From Parus major (taxonomy: Eukaryota; Chordata; Aves; Passeriformes; Paridae), in NCBI RefSeq assembly GCF_001522545.3, contig NC_031769.1:8794470-8858469 (forward strand): DNA of 64,000 bases. Reading direction: 5' to 3'. This document shows positions 27,112-38,790 of the stretch, piece by piece; the stretch's first letter is position 1, and every line of letters begins with the position of its first letter. The notes below the pieces were generated by a model, which saw only the letters and a list, made by a program, of their open reading frames with translations, was not told where the DNA came from and ran no database searches. Position numbers and translations under genes: made by a program.

Positions 27112-27117
27112 ATTAAA
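27112..27117 (+). terminator. Poly-A signal of the candidate LTR
   Basis: ATTAAA, the common variant of AATAAA, is followed by a T-rich and then GT-containing stretch (TTTTTTTGGGTCACTGTATTGTG), as expected downstream of a cleavage site. Confidence 0.5.
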
Positions 27118-27243
27118 GATTTTTACTTTTTTTGGGTCACTGTATTGTGCCTGTCCCTCATTTATTCATCGCCCTCTTGAGAACCTCTCGCAGAGGATTC
27201 CAAGATAGCATCCAGCCAGATCATCCAGGCCTGGAGTGCTACA

Positions 27244-27849
27244 CTCAATGTCCTCTCAGCTGGGAAAAAATATCATATTTCTAAAACTACTCATAGTTTA
27301 ACATGTCCATTCCAAAATGGAACCTGTATTCAAACATTACCAAGAGTGCAGGATAAAAATAAATAAGTGAAAGTAAAATAAAAGTATTGAGCTAAAGAAA
27401 TCAGATGGGGTAAATATTTTATCTCTTTTTACCCTCAGCTTTTCTGCAAAGAAAGGCAAAGAAATTTTCTGTGGGAAAAAGAAAAACTACCTTTGGGAAA
27501 ACATCAGCAATCAGTGCACTATAAAACAACAGATTAAGTGAAAGATTCTTTATTATAAATACATCTAACAATTCATTGTACTTGATACTTTGGCCCATTT
27601 AAAAATGAGCTGATAAAGCAACATTATTTCTTAGACTGATAACCAGCTTATTGGATTTCAGAGAGGTCAGAGGCTTCCTTGTTTATTTAGCTGAAGTAGT
27701 CTTTTAGCTCTCTGATCTCCTCAGTCTGTCGTTATTATTAGTCTTCCCTGAGTTCTGCTTTTCAAATACCTTGTCTCCAGCTCACTTTGCATTTCCTATT
27801 CAGCAATTTAACCCTACAGACAGTTTATAAAACAAGATAAAAATCCATA
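27244..27849. other. Unique non-coding sequence
   Basis: No gene or recognised repeat seen. Confidence 0.5.
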
Positions 27850-27995
27850 AATTAGGCGTCCATGGGTGCCTGTGCCCTATATCTTTGTCAAGGATGATCA
27901 CAATCAAACGCTTGTTTCTCGAGACAGCCTGTCAGCGAGCACAATTACAGGTTTTCAACTTGCCCTGCCATAGCACAAGGCAGGAGACTTGTGTA
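27850..27995. promoter_or_regulatory. Enhancer-like block with clustered CpGs
   Basis: About 150 bp of non-repetitive sequence hold CpGs in AGGCGTCC, AAACGCTT, CTCGAGA and CAGCGAGC, unusual in this CpG-depleted region. It also has factor-like words (GATGATCACAATCAAA, CACAATTACAGG). No open frame here looks like an exon. A role as a conserved regulatory element is inference only. Confidence 0.25.
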
Positions 27996-28913
27996 GCAAG
28001 GGAAATAGCTTCATATCATTCTTCACCTGTCTCTTTTCTGTTTCTTTCCTTATTTCTACTTATTTTCTTTACAGGTTGTCATTAATACTTTTTTGAGGAA
28101 CTAAGACTTTATTAACTATGAAATATTATTTATTTATTTACAGTTATTTCAGAGACAGTGTAAAAATGGAGGTTTTAACCCAGGGAGTTTGGCAGCTCTG
28201 CCATGTCACCACAACAGCATGGGGAAGCCAATGAGAGGCACAGGTCCAAGGTACCACAGCTAACTGTGAGCATCACCCCCAGTAGTGCAAACCCTTTGAA
28301 ACACTGACATCCTCAGGATTCTTTATTTCTACAGCTGAAGGGAAAGTCCTCACACCATTGTGTAGAGCAGAAATTTTGCCATGGACTTCACTGAAATCCT
28401 AATTGTGTAGGAGTGTTTTTGTGTTTGTTTGTTTGGTTTTTTTTTTTACTGTTGAGGAAGATATGCTAAGGAGTGAGAATGTGACTTACAGGTATGACTC
28501 CTGACCCTAGGAGAGTAGGAACAGGGTATTCAGAAACATCTTTCCTGTGAGTAGTGGCAATTTCTGGATTAATGCTGTGATGACTCATCATCTGAAACAG
28601 CACCTATTATAACAAACTCCAAATTATGATCTGTTGAGCAAGGAAAGATGATAATGATGTATTAAAAGCCTGTACACCTGTCACTGTTTTGGAAGTCCCT
28701 GGTTTAGTGCCTCCATTGGAACTGTGCTGCCAGTTGTTTGCTTCTCCCTTCCCTTCACTCTGCCCCTTGCAGTGGGATGGAGAGGAGAATTGGAGGCATA
28801 AAAGGTAAAGATCATGGGTTGAGTAAGGACAATATACTGGAAACAGCAATGACATAAGAAAAAAAAAACAACAAACCACTAACAGCAACAATGCTAATAA
28901 AAAAAGTTGGGAG
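27996..28913. other. Unique non-coding sequence
   Basis: No gene supported. Short T and A runs occur at about 28438-28448 and 28860-28868. Confidence 0.5.
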
Positions 28914-28956
28914 AGTGTGTGTGGGGATGGGTGTGGGTGTGGGTGGGTGTGGGTGT
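28914..28956 (+). repeat. GT/GGGTGT repeat with G-quadruplex motif
   Basis: A short GTGTGT run passes into GGGTGT units. Positions 28923-28953 hold six runs of three or more G separated by loops of 2, 3, 3, 1 and 3 bases. This exceeds the classic four-run G-quadruplex pattern with loops of 1-7. Confidence 0.85.
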
Positions 28957-29599
28957 CCTGGACTGAACCAGGAAAACACCACAGGTCATTATGATAGAGT
29001 TTAGTGTCAGGGGAGAAAATGTTTAGATTTCTGAGAGAAATGGATACATACTTAAAGCTTCATCCTGAAACAAGCCCTAGTATATTGCTGTAAGGAAAAA
29101 CAGGATGATGCTGTATCAGTTTAGTGTCTTTTCCTCTTAAATTCCTCTAGGAACCATGATATATTCGGAAATTCTGCCATGGTCTGAGGGCTGCCCTATG
29201 CCTCAGAGCCTCCTCCAGGATGGTTCTGTCTTGGAGCTCTACCAGCAGTACCCACATCACATCATACTTTGCTCCTATCCCTGATGTGTCTGTCTCATCA
29301 CCCTCATCCTAATTTGGTCCCTGAGGAAACCAGGCTCGAAAGTCTCCCATCAGAGCCACTGTGCCAAGGATCTCTAGGTACATGTGTGTATTTAAGACAC
29401 CTTAACTTCTTTCTCTGCATGCAGCAAAGAACTCAATATTGCAGAAAGACTCCCACCTTAATTTTCTATTTCTTTCCAAAAGGAAGCAGATCTATTATCC
29501 CAAATATGGGCAAGCATCTAGACAGCCAGGCAGGGCACTGACACAGTGGTACATCTCAGCCAGGAATTCCAATGCTGTCTCCTGGCTGTCACATTTTCT
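28957..29599. other. Unique non-coding sequence
   Basis: No gene or certain repeat. Open frames up to 90 codons show no domain. Confidence 0.5.
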
Positions 29600-30600
29600 G
29601 CTTTTCTAGCAAATATTACCACAAATGTTATTCCACTCATAACAGGCCTCCAGGCAGATTACAAACAATTAATTATTTTCCTTTGATACCAACAATTCAG
29701 GCAGTTTTTCACCTTTGTACTAATACACTCATTCAGACAGAAATGTCTGAACTTAAATTCACAGAAGCTACAGGAGATCACATCAAAAGTCTTGCTTAGG
29801 TCAAAGTAGATAACAGCCACTCTTTTCTGGTTATCCACAGAGCTTGTCATTTCCTTGCAGAAAGCAATGAGGTTGGTCAGACATGGTTAGCCCATGATTA
29901 ACTCATGCTATCTAGTCCCAGTCATCATCCTGTCCTTCATGTACCCAGTAATAGCTTCCAAGAAAGCACACGCCATAATTTTCTCAGGGTTCAAAGTGAA
30001 GCTGACCAGTCTCTGATTCCTGGAGTGTTCCTTCTTGCTTTTTCTGAAGATGTGTGCAACACTGGTTTTTCTGCAGCCTTAAACCACAGTTTTCACAATT
30101 TTCAAAGAACATAGAATATAGAATAACATCAACTACATTTCTGAGCATCATTGTATGCATCTGTCTTGACCCATGGACTTTCTTGTGTCAAGATTTTGTA
30201 AGAGCTCTTTGACTCAACTGTCTTCTATTATTGCAGATTGTAGTTTCTCCCCTTAAAAACTCTGCATATATTGGCTTGGGAGACCTCATATATGCTCCAG
30301 GTCCCAAAGATGATACTGAGCAGTTCTGCCTGTTCTGCATTTGCCTGTTTGTACCACCTGCCCCATTCAAAGCTGGTCCTTGCTTTATTTTTTTTTAAAT
30401 TTCTGTTACTTCTAATGCAGTTGTAGAAGCTCTTCTTGTTAGCATGTCCTTCCTGTATACACCCTTTTTTGCACTGGAACTCAGTCCTTACTTCCCAAGC
30501 CAGTTTCCTGGTACATCTCATTTTCCACAGTTCCAGGAAACATTATTCTTGAGCCTTCTGTCTTAGATACCTGCAAGGTTTCCTGAGCTGATTTTTATTT
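29600..30600 (-). pseudogene. CR1 LINE ORF2 remnant with reverse-transcriptase motif
   Basis: Read on the minus strand from 30600 down, the translation follows CR1 ORF2. A linker with NKKSFYNCIRSNR and AEQAELLSIIFGT corresponds to the region before the RT. KSMGQD (about 30160-30180) follows, then the RT block AVIYFDLSKTFDVIS at 29775-29820, whose FDLSKTFD carries the motif A catalytic Asp. After that comes SAWRPVMSGI at about 29625-29655, the start of the next RT block. Frames shift and stops intervene, and neither the FADD-type motif B/C region nor the 3' tail is present. CR1 is a non-LTR retrotransposon; this copy is dead and truncated at both ends. Confidence 0.88.
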
Positions 30601-30835
30601 TTGAGTTCCCTTTCACAAGATTTTTACCAGTGTCCTGAAAAGCCAAAGCCTGACCTCCTGAATTCTAGGGCTGGGTACATACTTTCCTCATTCCCCTCAG
30701 TCTTCAATTCCCTTTTTAAAAGGTCACTAATTAAAATAAGTTGAATACAATTATATATGTTGAGTGCAGAAACATGATTTATCACATTCTTTATGGATTT
30801 TCACTTTTACTTTTCAATTAAAATTGAGTTTGGAC

Positions 30836-30905
30836 TGGATTCAGAGAATCCTGTGCCTAGGAAGGACCATGAGGTTTAGGCATCAAGTTCTCTATGTAAC
30901 TTACA
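30836..30905 (-). mobile_element. Possible ancient CR1 3'-end fragment
   Basis: CAGAGAATCCTGTGCCTAGG AAGGACCATGAGG resembles, in reverse orientation, the old CR1 3' region found across reptiles and birds (AGAATC... AGGGACCATGAGATCATC). The match is short and imperfect, and the expected following words are weak. Confidence 0.35.
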
Positions 30906-32374
30906 TTGTACAAGGGTACAGGTCTGGGATAGCCTCCTGCTGCCTCATCACCCTGCTTGTGAACATATTCCTTAACTCTGACTGCACACCCTCTTTGGTT
31001 CAGTGTTCAATGTTTGGGCTCATTCATTGCAGTAGTCCACACCTTGGCACCATGTGGTGCCATTTACAGTTTCTGCAAGATATTTGCCTTTAAATCATAC
31101 AAGCTGCACAGCTATAAATTAATTAGATGTGAGGCAGAAGAGGATCAAATCAATGAAACACAAGGCTATCACAACTGGTGGTGTCTATATTTCAGAAAGT
31201 CTGTTTTTTCCTGGTGAGGCTGAATCCATACAGAATTGTTCACTGTTTCACTGCTTTAGTGATTTTACTTCTTGCCTTTCTAAAGAGCTCTAAATAAATT
31301 TCTGTAGCTCACCATAGCTGGGGTATCATGGATGTTATTCTCCCTAACTTAAAGTTATCCCTTGTGAGGATTTTAAGATTTTTAAGCTCAGCATCATCTA
31401 AATTACTTCAGGCAAATAACCCAAAGAAAGCAAAGCAAGCAATGTCTGGGGTCTCAGAGCTCTTGTGGTCATACAGCACTGCATCATCTCACAGCATTTC
31501 AAAGTCTTCAAACAAGTATTCAGTCCAACTGAAAAATCACTTGGTTTTCAGGAACCAAAGCTCTAGGGTTTTTCATCTCAGCTCTTTAAATCCTTAATCT
31601 TAAAGGCTTTAGATTTGGCAACTCCTTCTCTTTTGATGGATCTTATTACTAGAACATGCAGGGTCAGAATCTGAGATGACTTTTTCTCATTTTGAATAAC
31701 TCCATCTGCTTATTTATTTATTCCTTTTTTTTTTTTTGTATTCTGAGGACAGCAAGGAACTGCTGAAATGTTAGTCCTTTGGTCTTTCATTACATGAAGC
31801 TTGCCAAGATGTCATTAAAGCATTTGAAATAAATAAATGTATCATTACAGTTATCAGCATGTGACCCTTGCTGCTCTAGCAGTTCCTGTAGCCTTTTCAT
31901 CAGATAGGAATAAATACTTGGAGAACTCTTGTATAAGGAGCTGCTCAAAAAAGACAGATAAATGACCTTTAAGACAAGCTAAGCATTTTTTTTAATTTTT
32001 TTTTTAGTTAAAGAATTAAAATCTGTAAAATAAACGGTTTGGAATTCCAATCTCCAATATGTAAAGAACTGAAGAAGGAAAATATATGGACCCCTCCCTA
32101 TGGACCAAGCAGGAATTGTTCCATGTTGATCTCCTGCTTTGACTTTATAAACACCAATCCCCTTCAGAACTTCCCTCCAACAGTGCTCCTGACTGATGGA
32201 TCTGTTCCTAACTGGATGAGCCAGAAGGGGAAGAAGCAAAAGGCACAATTTCAATGAAGGACTGTGAGGTTGGTTTGGGAAAGGAGAACCTTTGCTAGTG
32301 ATCTGAAAGATACAAGTATGAAGAGAAATTATCCAAAAATATCTATAGAGATATCTATACAGTCTTGGAGTGGA
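30906..32374. other. Unique non-coding sequence
   Basis: No gene seen. A T-run at about 31726-31737 and AT-rich unique sequence make up the rest. Confidence 0.5.
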
Positions 32375-32530
32375 ATTCAGATAAGAAGCATTAAGTTCAA
32401 GCAAAAAACTAATTCCTAAAGGTGAGATATATCAGACTGTGGAACAGTCTCCTACTAAAAGTAGTGAGAGCAGAATGGTTTGAGTTACATCATTCAAATC
32501 AGGCTTCACATGGCATCATATTTACACTGT
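32375..32530 (+). mobile_element. CR1 LINE fragment, ancient
   Basis: CAAAAAACTAATTCCTAAAG GTGAGATATATCAGACTGTGGAACAGTCTCC and the following GGCTTCACATGG track the CR1 segment just upstream of the 3' end (in reptile CR1: CTTCCTAACAGTGAG ... GACTGTGGAACAGTCTCCC ... AGACTTCACA). It is in sense on the plus strand, heavily diverged, and without the terminal octamer repeats. Confidence 0.72.
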
Positions 32531-34749
32531 CAACAGAAAGCATTTCCATGAAAAAATTGCTGCTGTATATGTGTGTCAAGCACTCTACATTTAGAAAAGC
32601 AAAAGACAATATTCACTTTTTTACTTGTTCTATGTTTCTTGTTATTATTTTCTTACTATTGGGAACATTTGTATTGCTTTTTGTATGTTTATTTGTTTTG
32701 TTTTGTTTTTATGCAAGTGGCAAACAGAAGAATAGGAAAATGTAGTGTGTTCATAATGTGGAGTTTCAGAGGTGGTTTTTTCATCCTTCAGAGAGTAAAG
32801 ATCAGAATGAAATTGTCTTCAGCAATTTGAATGTTTTATTTTTCCTGAATGGAAGAACACCTGAAGTGCTGAGGTGTAATTTGGTGCAGAATATGCACTA
32901 TTACATTGCCAGGAATATATATCTCAATAGAAATATATTCTATTTTCCTCTTATGGCAGATAGAAGGACACTAATGACAACAGAAATTACACATCTGCCA
33001 TAGGAAACTGACGATGGTTTTTGCCCTGATATGGTAGTTTTGCTACACTGGTATTTCAAACACCCCATATCTTACTAATCACAGGACATTTGATAAACAT
33101 GATTTTTACTCGCCAAAAATATACACATATGGAAACACAGACATTTAACACTATTGTATACCAATGCCTAGAATTTAGTAGCATAATTCCTAAGGGAAAA
33201 ATGCCTATGTGTATATATAAAAACACATTTAACATAAAACTGGACTAAAGATCAACAGGCCCTTCAAAGCACATATCTGTTTGAGCAGGGATGTATCATT
33301 CCCAGTATACAGCCCTGGACAGCTGAGGCCTTTGGTGAACCAGAATTGTTCCAGAGACAAAAAAAACAAGTGTATCTCAGCTCCCTCTGCCAGCCTGGCT
33401 CCTGGTGGCTGCCCAAGGGCCCCAGCAGCACTTTGGTGGTACCTGGTAGCCCAGATGATGTCTCACAGCAAATCTGGCAGCAGAGATACATGACGTATCT
33501 TTTAACATGCTACATTTTGTAGCCAAACCACTTAACCTGGTGCTTTGCCTGGGCTAATTAGTCCTGCAGAAAAGATGGGCAAACCAGTTCATAACACCAT
33601 AATGCAGCCAGCCTGCTCCTTGAACCTGAGCTGGCTGTGAAAAGCTATCTTAGGCTTCTGTTCAGGGTGCAGAAATCATGGGATATTACTTAGTGATGTA
33701 TCCAAAGTCGTCAGCCCACAGACGAGGGGGCAAATGAAATGAGCTAATGAGAATGCACAAAAGGAATTAAAAAAATAATTTTCTATTGTGTTCAGTCTCT
33801 CAAAAATATAATTTTCTTTCAGTAGGTACTGCTTGACAGGACAACCCTCTTTTCAAGTCTTAGGGTTATTTGAAGGCCAAGTAGTGAAAGAAGTTCTATG
33901 AATATGTATCATGGTCATGTAAATTACTTATCTCAGAAAATCACTAGAACTATTTCAAAAATATCCATAGGTCACATATTTTCAGGTACTCGAATCTTGC
34001 ATTAGCACTATTGCTAGTTCTTCTTGGCTTATAATGCTGCATTTTTTCAAATTCACACAGAAAGCTGGCCAGCAAATGGAGAAAAAATATTGTAGAAATT
34101 GAATACAAATCAGAAATGTCTTTTAGCTAATTACCTTTCTACCAATGGAATTTCATTGTACTATAAGAGGATAGGCTGGACATAAATGATTTTGAAGTCA
34201 CAGTGACATCAATGATGAGCACAGAACAGAAATCACTTTAAAGTTAAAAAACACAGTTAGTACTGTAAATATTAACTCTAGCTCTAAAATCACAGAAGGG
34301 AAGAGGCACTAAAAGTGTATTTCTAGGACATATACTTACCTTTATAAAATGCAAGCATCCTATATGATATTGCTGAGAGAGAAACTTGGAATTGGAGATG
34401 GCTGTAAATGGTAAAGCTTTCCTGCTTCAATCTTATGCTAAATTATTCTGGCAATTCTTTTCTTTCCTTCTGCATTTGCCATAATAACTATTCCTTAAAA
34501 AAAATTAAAATGCTGGAACTTGAAAGATTCTTTGGTTTAACCTAATGTTTGATTCATAGTCATAGAAAATATAGACTTAGAATGGTGTGTCGCTCAGCAA
34601 TTTGTAAGAACAAGGTGATTCACATGACAAAATTATTATTTCTTATTGTTTCTGTAACTTTTCTTTTAAAAATCCTTTTTATCTTTCTCTGATTCTGCTG
34701 CATTTCTTCTGTATTTTTCTTTCTCTTCCTGGATTTCTCAGTCTCCTTT
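32531..34749. other. Unique non-coding sequence
   Basis: No gene supported. Open frames of 70-107 codons near 32422-33003 and 33264-33493 overlap one another in several frames and show no domain. ATGTGT and ACACAT flank an AT core near 33210-33230. Confidence 0.45.
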
Positions 34750-35260
34750 GGACTGAATTCTTTTGGGATCTTCCCTCGTGGGGAGCTCTGCTTATCTTAG
34801 TTCTCTAGGTTTGAAGAAAACTCCCATCTTGTTCTTGTGTTTATTAGAAGGTCATCACAAAACTTGGCAGGTCTCTCCAGACTGGCTGTACAAGCTTATT
34901 TTTTTGCAATCTGGTACATTTCTTTCTTCTGATGGTACAACAAGGCCTTGTGGCTCACTTTTTGTCTGGTGCACAAAATGGCCCCAAACAACGCCGCTCT
35001 TTTATCTTTATACTTATTTTTACCCAATTAACAATAGACACGTATATTATTTTTCTTAATGACCCAATGACCCATCACCTGTGTGCTGCACTGCGGAATT
35101 TTCTAACCAATCACTTACTATTACCCAAAAACCTCTATAAGAAGAACATGAAGAAGAAAGAAGAAGGACAAGAGACAATACCCTAAATCCTCCATCTTGT
35201 CTTCTGTTCTCTAGATTAACTTTTCTACCCAATGACTTAAGAAAACACTCAAATCTACAC
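34750..35260 (+). mobile_element. Doubtful LTR-like block
   Basis: The block has a CCAAT-type box (AACCAATCAC near 35105) and a TATA-like CTCTATAAGA near 35132, followed by an A/G-rich stretch and CCTCCATCTTGTCTTCTG. It also has CpG-bearing AACAACGCCGCTC in otherwise CpG-poor DNA. The promoter-like order and texture recall songbird retroviral LTRs, but I cannot define ends or a family. It may be unique DNA. The 98-codon plus-strand open frame inside has no recognisable domain. Confidence 0.3.
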
Positions 35261-37787
35261 ACTTATACTTTTAGCTTTTCTATCTGACTTTAACAATTGT
35301 TTTTATGTATCACCATGAAAACATGATCATGAATTTCATGTTAGATGAAATTCAGTTTTTCTGGATCTTAGAACTAAGTATCAGAAACAAGGGCAAACAC
35401 TCTGTATCCCAGACTCCAACAGTTTCTGCTGGTATCTGTTCATTATTTTAAAAATCCAACTACTCTGCTAATTTGTCCACATTTTTTAGTTGTGTGGATG
35501 AAACATATCTTTCAGGGATCATCCAAACCTTCCTAAATGCTTTCATGCTTTTACTTCTGGTACTTCAACTCAAAATGCAACAAATTGCTAGGAACAGTAT
35601 TTAATCTGCTCATAGTCTTAATTTGCTTCAAAGAATGTTCTTGTATTAGAAGATAAATGCTATAGCTCTCTAAAGGCTTCCCCAAAAACAAGGCTTTATA
35701 CCTCAAACAATACAGTTTCATATTTCCCTTACTAGCACTAGCATGCACGCACACTTGTGAGTACCAATGTGTTGTGCTCACCAAACTCAGAAGAAAATGG
35801 AAATGCCAAGAAATCTTTGGCACATCAGATATCAGGGCTTTTCATGGATCACATTTGACTAAAGCTTTTGCATGAGTTATGCTTGGCACTACCCTGGCCC
35901 TGAGCAGAGGAAGTGTGGAGGGGCAGAAGGGGAAACCTCACAGTGATCAAAGCAAGCACATTTATGTCCTGATGTCAAGTCTCCTGCTAAAGAGTGGGGC
36001 ATAAAAAGACCACATGTGAAAACCGTCCCTAACTAATAATTATGGCTGACATTTTAAATTCAGTTGTTTTCTACTGTTTCATTCCTTTCTTAGAGAAAAA
36101 ATACTGCCACCACCATCAATTTCTACTGCACTCAGATCCAACGTCCTCTTGTACCAAGTTATGCAAAGACCAAAAAAAAATTTCTAACTTTAAAATCTGG
36201 ATCATTGATTCACAATAGACCACAGTTCAAAAGATGGATGTTAAAGCTCACACTTTATCATCTGTATAAAGACTTATGTAGATGTAGAAGGAAAAGCTCT
36301 GAAATACCTTGGATACCTATCACAAAAGAAAACAAACAGAGGTATCTACCTCTCTTTACAGACTACAAGGGTATATAAAGTGACTAACTCCAACTTACAT
36401 GTCTAACTTTTGATGTGTAGATTAGGGCAGAAAAATGTGCTCCATACTGTGAAAGAAAAAAGTGACTTAGAAGAATGGAGCAGAGTACAATCAAATATAT
36501 GCATCATTATTTTTTATTACTATATGAGAAGAATTGTAAACACCATCTATATTCATCTCTCTGCAACCTGCCCACTGTTAAGTGATTTATGTTGACACGA
36601 ATTATGAGACAAGATTTGTAAAAGAAGGCAACAGCTTTAATTCAATAGATCATATAGTTGTGGTTTTTGCAGGTACAAGAGTGGGCCCAAGAAAAGTGTT
36701 TTCATCATTAGAATCCTTCCTCTTCTCACATCCCTAGGGATCAGAATTGTAGGAATATTACCTCAAAGAAAAGATGTATGATGGCAGAAAATAATTTGAA
36801 GAACAAAATACTGGCTAATGGGTTAGTTCTAGGAGACCCAAGTCATGAGTTAGCTAAGGAAAAGAGTTATTTTTATAAAAAAATAGAAACTTATAAAATC
36901 AGAGTCATTAAAAAATAACAGGTCAGGATAAACACTGATTATACAACCTTGTGAGAATGATTTGCATTCTAGCACATGCACACAGTAAATTAGAGATTGG
37001 GGTGCTATCAAACACAAACTCCTAGGAGGAATCATTACATTTGCTGGTTCTCATCAAGTATTCAATCAGTGCAGAGCTCAACCAAGCCAAGTCTTGACAC
37101 AAAAATATATTGTTAGTCCATTACCGAAACAGCTCAAGTGAAGGTTGACCTTCTGGGAGTTGCACTTCCAGTCATCATGGCAATCTCATCTGGAATCAGA
37201 GTTAACCAGACAAATCATAACATCCACTCTGAATAGTCATGCACCACTTCCTTATCTCTGCAATCAACGGAGAAATCCCTTCTGTATGCCTTCCCATGGG
37301 ACATATGAAAAACCTGCACTTCTGCATGCCCTTGTAACAACCTGCATTTATTAGAACTGCAGAGTCCAATAAGCTTCAGTGCAGAAGAAAAAGCCAATAA
37401 AAATACTGATTAAAGTGAAAGAACTGGATTTGCCAGTAAAGCACACAGGAGAACCAGCACTTCAGTCCTTGTGTGCTGATTGCCACATGTCTGATAGAAT
37501 CGTGCCTCATCATTGGCTTCTTTATTGTAAAACCATAAGAAAGGATAAGAGAAAACAGCTGGGACTTTGGTAAGAAATATAATATGTAAGAAGAATTGGA
37601 GCACAAAATCAAAAACAGTAACATTCAGAGAAAACTCTCTTTAAAGCAGAAGGTACTGGCTTGTGGGGTTTTTGGCTCCCACTGTAAACTCAAAAGAAGA
37701 GGATACATTTATCTGCTTTAAAACAGAAAGGTGCTTGTGAAAAACGGAGATAATAAAAAGATCCTTCAGCATTTCCTGGAGAAGGAG
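35261..37787. other. Unique non-coding sequence
   Basis: No gene, RNA or recognised repeat. A GC-richer patch is seen at 35890-36000. Confidence 0.5.
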
Positions 37788-38790
37788 TGTATTGGGTTTG
37801 CATGGCCAGGTTTTGGTAGAGGGGGAATCAGGGGTGGCATCTTGAGAACCTTCAGGAACTTCCTCCACGTCCAGCAGTCAATCCCAGCCAGCTCCAGGAT
37901 AGACACACCACTGGAAAAGGCTGGACCAATCAGAAATTATGCTAATACCTCTGTGCTAACATACTTGAAAGGGAAAAAATTAATTATTGTGCAGGAATAA
38001 TTGCAGCCAGAGAAGATCAGAATGAGAACACGTGAGCAGAACAATTCTGCAGATGCCAAGGTCACTGGAGAAGGAAGGGCAGGAGGTGCTCCAGGTACCA
38101 GAGCTGAGGTTCCTCTGAAGCCTGTGGTGCGGACCATGGCGAGGTAGCTGTGCCCCTGCAGTTAATAGAGGTCCCTAGGGGTGCAGAGATGCACCTGCAG
38201 CACATGGAGGAGACCATGGAGAGGATGCTGTGACCCTGTGGGAGGCCTGTGCTGGAGCAGGGTCTTGGCAGGGACCTGCAGACCAATGGAAAGAGGAGCC
38301 CATGCTGGTTTAATCATAGGACTTGTGACCCTGTGGTGGACCCATGCCAGAACAGACTGTGCCTGAAGAACTGCACCCCATGGAAAACTGACCCATGTTG
38401 GAGCAGTTCTTGGAAAACTGTCACCTGTGGGAGAAACCCCACACTGCAGCAGCAGCAGAAACAACTTGTGATGAACTAAGTGTAACCCCCATTCTCCATC
38501 TCCTGAGGGCTGGTGGGGGGAATGGAGAACCCAGGGAGGAGGGAGGGGTGGGGAGAAGGTATTTTTAAGGTGTATTTTACTTCTCATTATTGTGCTCTGA
38601 CTTTTTTAGCTATAAATTAAATTAATATCCCCAAGCTGAGTCTGTTTTGCCTGTGATGGTACATGGTGAATGGCCTCTCCCAGCCCTTATCTCAATCCGT
38701 GAATCCTTTGTTATATTATCTCTCCCCTGTCCAGCTGCAGAGGGGAGTGATAAAGCAGCTTTGGTCAGTGGCTGGAACCTGGAAGAGCAG
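37788..38790 (+). mobile_element. ERVL-like long terminal repeat (songbird type)
   Basis: The block opens TGTATTGGGTTTGCATGGCC and continues AGGTTTTGGTAG, the hallmark start of a roughly 1 kb LTR family I recognise from songbird genomes. It keeps the expected order: a GGACCAATCAG box near 37923, CTTGAAAGGG in the place of a degenerate TATA, a GC-richer middle, then TATAAATTAAATTAATA near 38612. The end region is TTATATTATCTCTCCCCTGTCCAGCTG and AGTGATAAAGCAGCTTTGGT. The 3' end is approximate because the last bases are diverged and no target-site duplication is obvious. No viral coding sequence is recognisable next to it, so a solo LTR is likeliest. The open frames within it (up to 141 codons) are not genes. 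Confidence 0.78.
38534..38553 (+). repeat. G-quadruplex motif inside the LTR
   Basis: Four G-runs (GGG, GGG, GGGG, GGGG) are separated by loops of 4, 1 and 1 bases. They lie in the 3' half of the ERVL-like LTR. Confidence 0.7.

Larger units (their letters stand above)
26853..27243 (+). mobile_element. Candidate solo LTR of an endogenous retrovirus
   Basis: The segment begins TGTAG and ends CTACA, a perfect 5-bp terminal inverted repeat in the TG...CA form of retroviral LTRs. It has a TATA box (CTTATATAAA) about 180 bp in and a poly-A signal ATTAAA about 80 bp further on. A GT/T-rich stretch and about 100 bp of U5-like sequence follow. Length (391 bp) and order fit U3-R-U5. I could not see a clear target-site duplication next to the chosen ends, so the boundaries may be off or the flanks decayed. 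No gag, pol or env remnants adjoin it. Confidence 0.6.

Noticed and set aside
31979..32404. 141-codon minus-strand open frame
   Set aside because: It begins in the CR1 fragment near 32375-32404 and ends in a T/A-rich tract. No domain is seen.
38162..38587. 141-codon minus-strand open frame
   Set aside because: It lies wholly inside the ERVL-like LTR on the antisense strand. LTRs are non-coding, and the GC-rich LTR sequence explains the open frame.
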